From Candidatus Mancarchaeum sp. (lineage in GTDB: Archaea; Micrarchaeota; Micrarchaeia; Micrarchaeales; Micrarchaeaceae), in contig DAHXOG010000049.1 in NCBI GenBank assembly GCA_027364995.1, positions 1 to 5,940 on the forward strand: a stretch of 5,940 bases of DNA. The letters are read 5' to 3'. The translations under genes were made by a program, and so were the position numbers. The notes under the pieces were generated by a model, which saw only the letters and a program-made list of their open reading frames with translations, had not been told where the DNA came from and searched no databases. Each line of letters begins with the position of its first letter. Position 1 is the first letter of the stretch. Shown in pieces: positions 4,873 through 5,940 of the stretch.

Positions 4873-5904
4873 ATGATGAACTTCGATATGGACGAGATGG
4901 ATCTTTTTAAGGCTAGGATAGCTGTCGTAGGAGCAGGAGGACAGGGAAGCAACCTTGTCAACAGGCTTTACAACAACGGGCTGAAGAGCGCGACCACCAT
5001 AGCAGTAAATACTGATGCGAAGCACCTTAACATGATAAAAGCAGACAAGAAGCTTTTGATAGGCAAGGAGATAACCAAAGGATTAGGAGCAGGAGGATTC
5101 CCAGAAGTGGGAATGAAATGCGCAGAGGCAAGCCAGAACGAGATTCTTGAAGCGATAAAAGGCTACGACATGATCTTCGTGTCTGCAGGAATGGGAGGAG
5201 GCACTGGAGGCGGATCTGCACCAGTCGTTGCAAAGCTCGCAAAGGAGGAAGGTGCATTAGTAGTAGGATTCGTGACATGGCCATTCGCGTTGGAAAGGAG
5301 CAGAAAGGCCAAGGCGGAGTGGTCATTGGAGCAATTGGGCAGGCATACGGATACAACCATAATAGTCGAGAACGATAGGTTGCTTAGCTATGCGCCAAAC
5401 CTTCCTGTAGAAAAATCGTTCGAGCTCGTAGACAACATAGCGTATAACGCAGTGAAGGGCATAACCGACGTGATAAGCCTTCCAAGCCTGATAAACATAG
5501 ACTTCGCAGATTTAAGGGCAGTACTCAGGGATGGAGGCACTGCGGTAATAAATATGGGATTCGGCAGCGGAACTGACAAGGTCCAGAAGGCCATAAAGTC
5601 CACGCTTACGCACCCATTGCTGAATGTTGACGTAGCCAATGGAAAGAACGCAATGATACACGTCACAGGAGGCACATCTATGACCATAGACGAGGCCACA
5701 AGGATAGGCCGCGGAGTCACAGAAGGCATGGATGCAAAGGCAAACGTTATTTTCGGCTCAAGGCTCAGCCCCGAGATGGGAGACCAGGTAAGGGTAATGT
5801 CGATTGTGACAGGAGTCACGCCAAAGCTTAACGGAGAAGTGCCAAGAAGCGTAAACACGGAATACAATACGGAATTCGTTTCAGGAATAGATAGGATTTA
5901 TTGA
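4873..5904 (+). CDS. ftsZ: Cell-division GTPase FtsZ, second paralogue
   Basis: This is a second full-length FtsZ, 343 aa from ATG 4873. It shows T1 loop GAGGQGSN (20-27), NTDAKHL (46-52), KGLGAGGFP (69-77), T4 signature GGGTGGG (108-114), ENDRL (166-170) and catalytic T7 loop NIDFADLRAVL (208-218) with D210 and D213. The T4 signature has Gly where FtsZ and tubulin normally have Ser, Thr or Ala. The core ends at VTGV (312-315); the 28-residue tail finishes FVSGIDRIY, resembling the short terminal motif by which archaeal FtsZ binds its anchor SepF (inferred). A GTG at 4864 would overlap the previous gene by 4 nt and add three residues; the GGTGA site supports 4873, with 4876 also possible. The two paralogues are clearly diverged, so this is not a recent duplicate, and they probably act in the same division machinery. 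Confidence 0.96.
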   Translation: MMNFDMDEMDLFKARIAVVGAGGQGSNLVNRLYNNGLKSATTIAVNTDAKHLNMIKADKKLLIGKEITKGLGAGGFPEVGMKCAEASQNEILEAIKGYDMIFVSAGMGGGTGGGSAPVVAKLAKEEGALVVGFVTWPFALERSRKAKAEWSLEQLGRHTDTTIIVENDRLLSYAPNLPVEKSFELVDNIAYNAVKGITDVISLPSLINIDFADLRAVLRDGGTAVINMGFGSGTDKVQKAIKSTLTHPLLNVDVANGKNAMIHVTGGTSMTIDEATRIGRGVTEGMDAKANVIFGSRLSPEMGDQVRVMSIVTGVTPKLNGEVPRSVNTEYNTEFVSGIDRIY

Positions 5905-5910
5905 ATTTTT

Positions 5911-5926
5911 AGGGCTTTTTAGCCCT
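5911..5926 (+). terminator. Terminator-like hairpin after the ftsZ pair
   Basis: AGGGCT (5911-5916) and AGCCCT (5921-5926) form a perfect 6-bp stem with a TTTT loop, 6 nt after the stop. It is flanked by a T5 run before it (5906-5910) and a T-rich stretch after it (5932-5940). It is a good candidate for the end of the ftsZ transcript. Confidence 0.6.
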
Positions 5927-5940
5927 GAATCCTTTATTTT

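Noticed and set aside
5388..5867. 159-codon minus-strand frame opposite the second ftsZ
   Set aside because: It is a shadow of the strongly biased ftsZ codons, with low-complexity composition and no start signals.

Overview
The window looks archaeal. It encodes an S8e-family ribosomal protein (found in archaea and eukaryotes, not bacteria) and two FtsZ proteins. Several genes have TATA boxes about 25 nt ahead of their start codons, and internal operon genes have GTGAT/GGTGA-type Shine-Dalgarno sites. The rather AT-rich sequence, heavy use of AGG and ATA codons, tight packing and a fast-diverging S8e fit a small-genome lineage such as DPANN (Micrarchaeota/ARMAN-like). That placement is inference; no marker here settles it.

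Layout: (1) 1-77, the start of a minus-strand gene running off the left edge. (2) 78-236, a divergent promoter region with a TATA box for each direction. (3) 237-890, an unrecognised Asn/Ser-rich soluble protein. (4) 891-1093, an intergenic region with a T-tract, an imperfect hairpin and a TATA box. (5) 1094-2867, a compact plus-strand operon: rps8e, a small charged helical protein of unknown function, and an ornithine carbamoyltransferase (argF). (6) 2909-3580, a single-pass membrane-anchored surface protein with ten N-glycosylation sequons, apparently with its own leaderless promoter. (7) 3581-3808, an intergenic region with three successive hairpins, TACCT motifs and a palindrome next to the ftsZ start. 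(8) 3809-5904, two tandem and probably co-translated ftsZ paralogues, followed at 5911-5926 by a terminator-like hairpin.

The clearest biological unit is the ftsZ pair. Both paralogues keep the GTP-binding loops and the catalytic T7 loop. They differ in the tubulin signature (GGGTGTG versus GGGTGGG) and in their short tails, although both tails end in a similar acidic/hydrophobic motif that could bind a membrane anchor. The rps8e operon joins translation to a lone carbamoyltransferase whose usual carbamoyl-phosphate-binding Arg near the C-terminus appears to be Lys. No mobile element, CRISPR array, tRNA or rRNA was seen.
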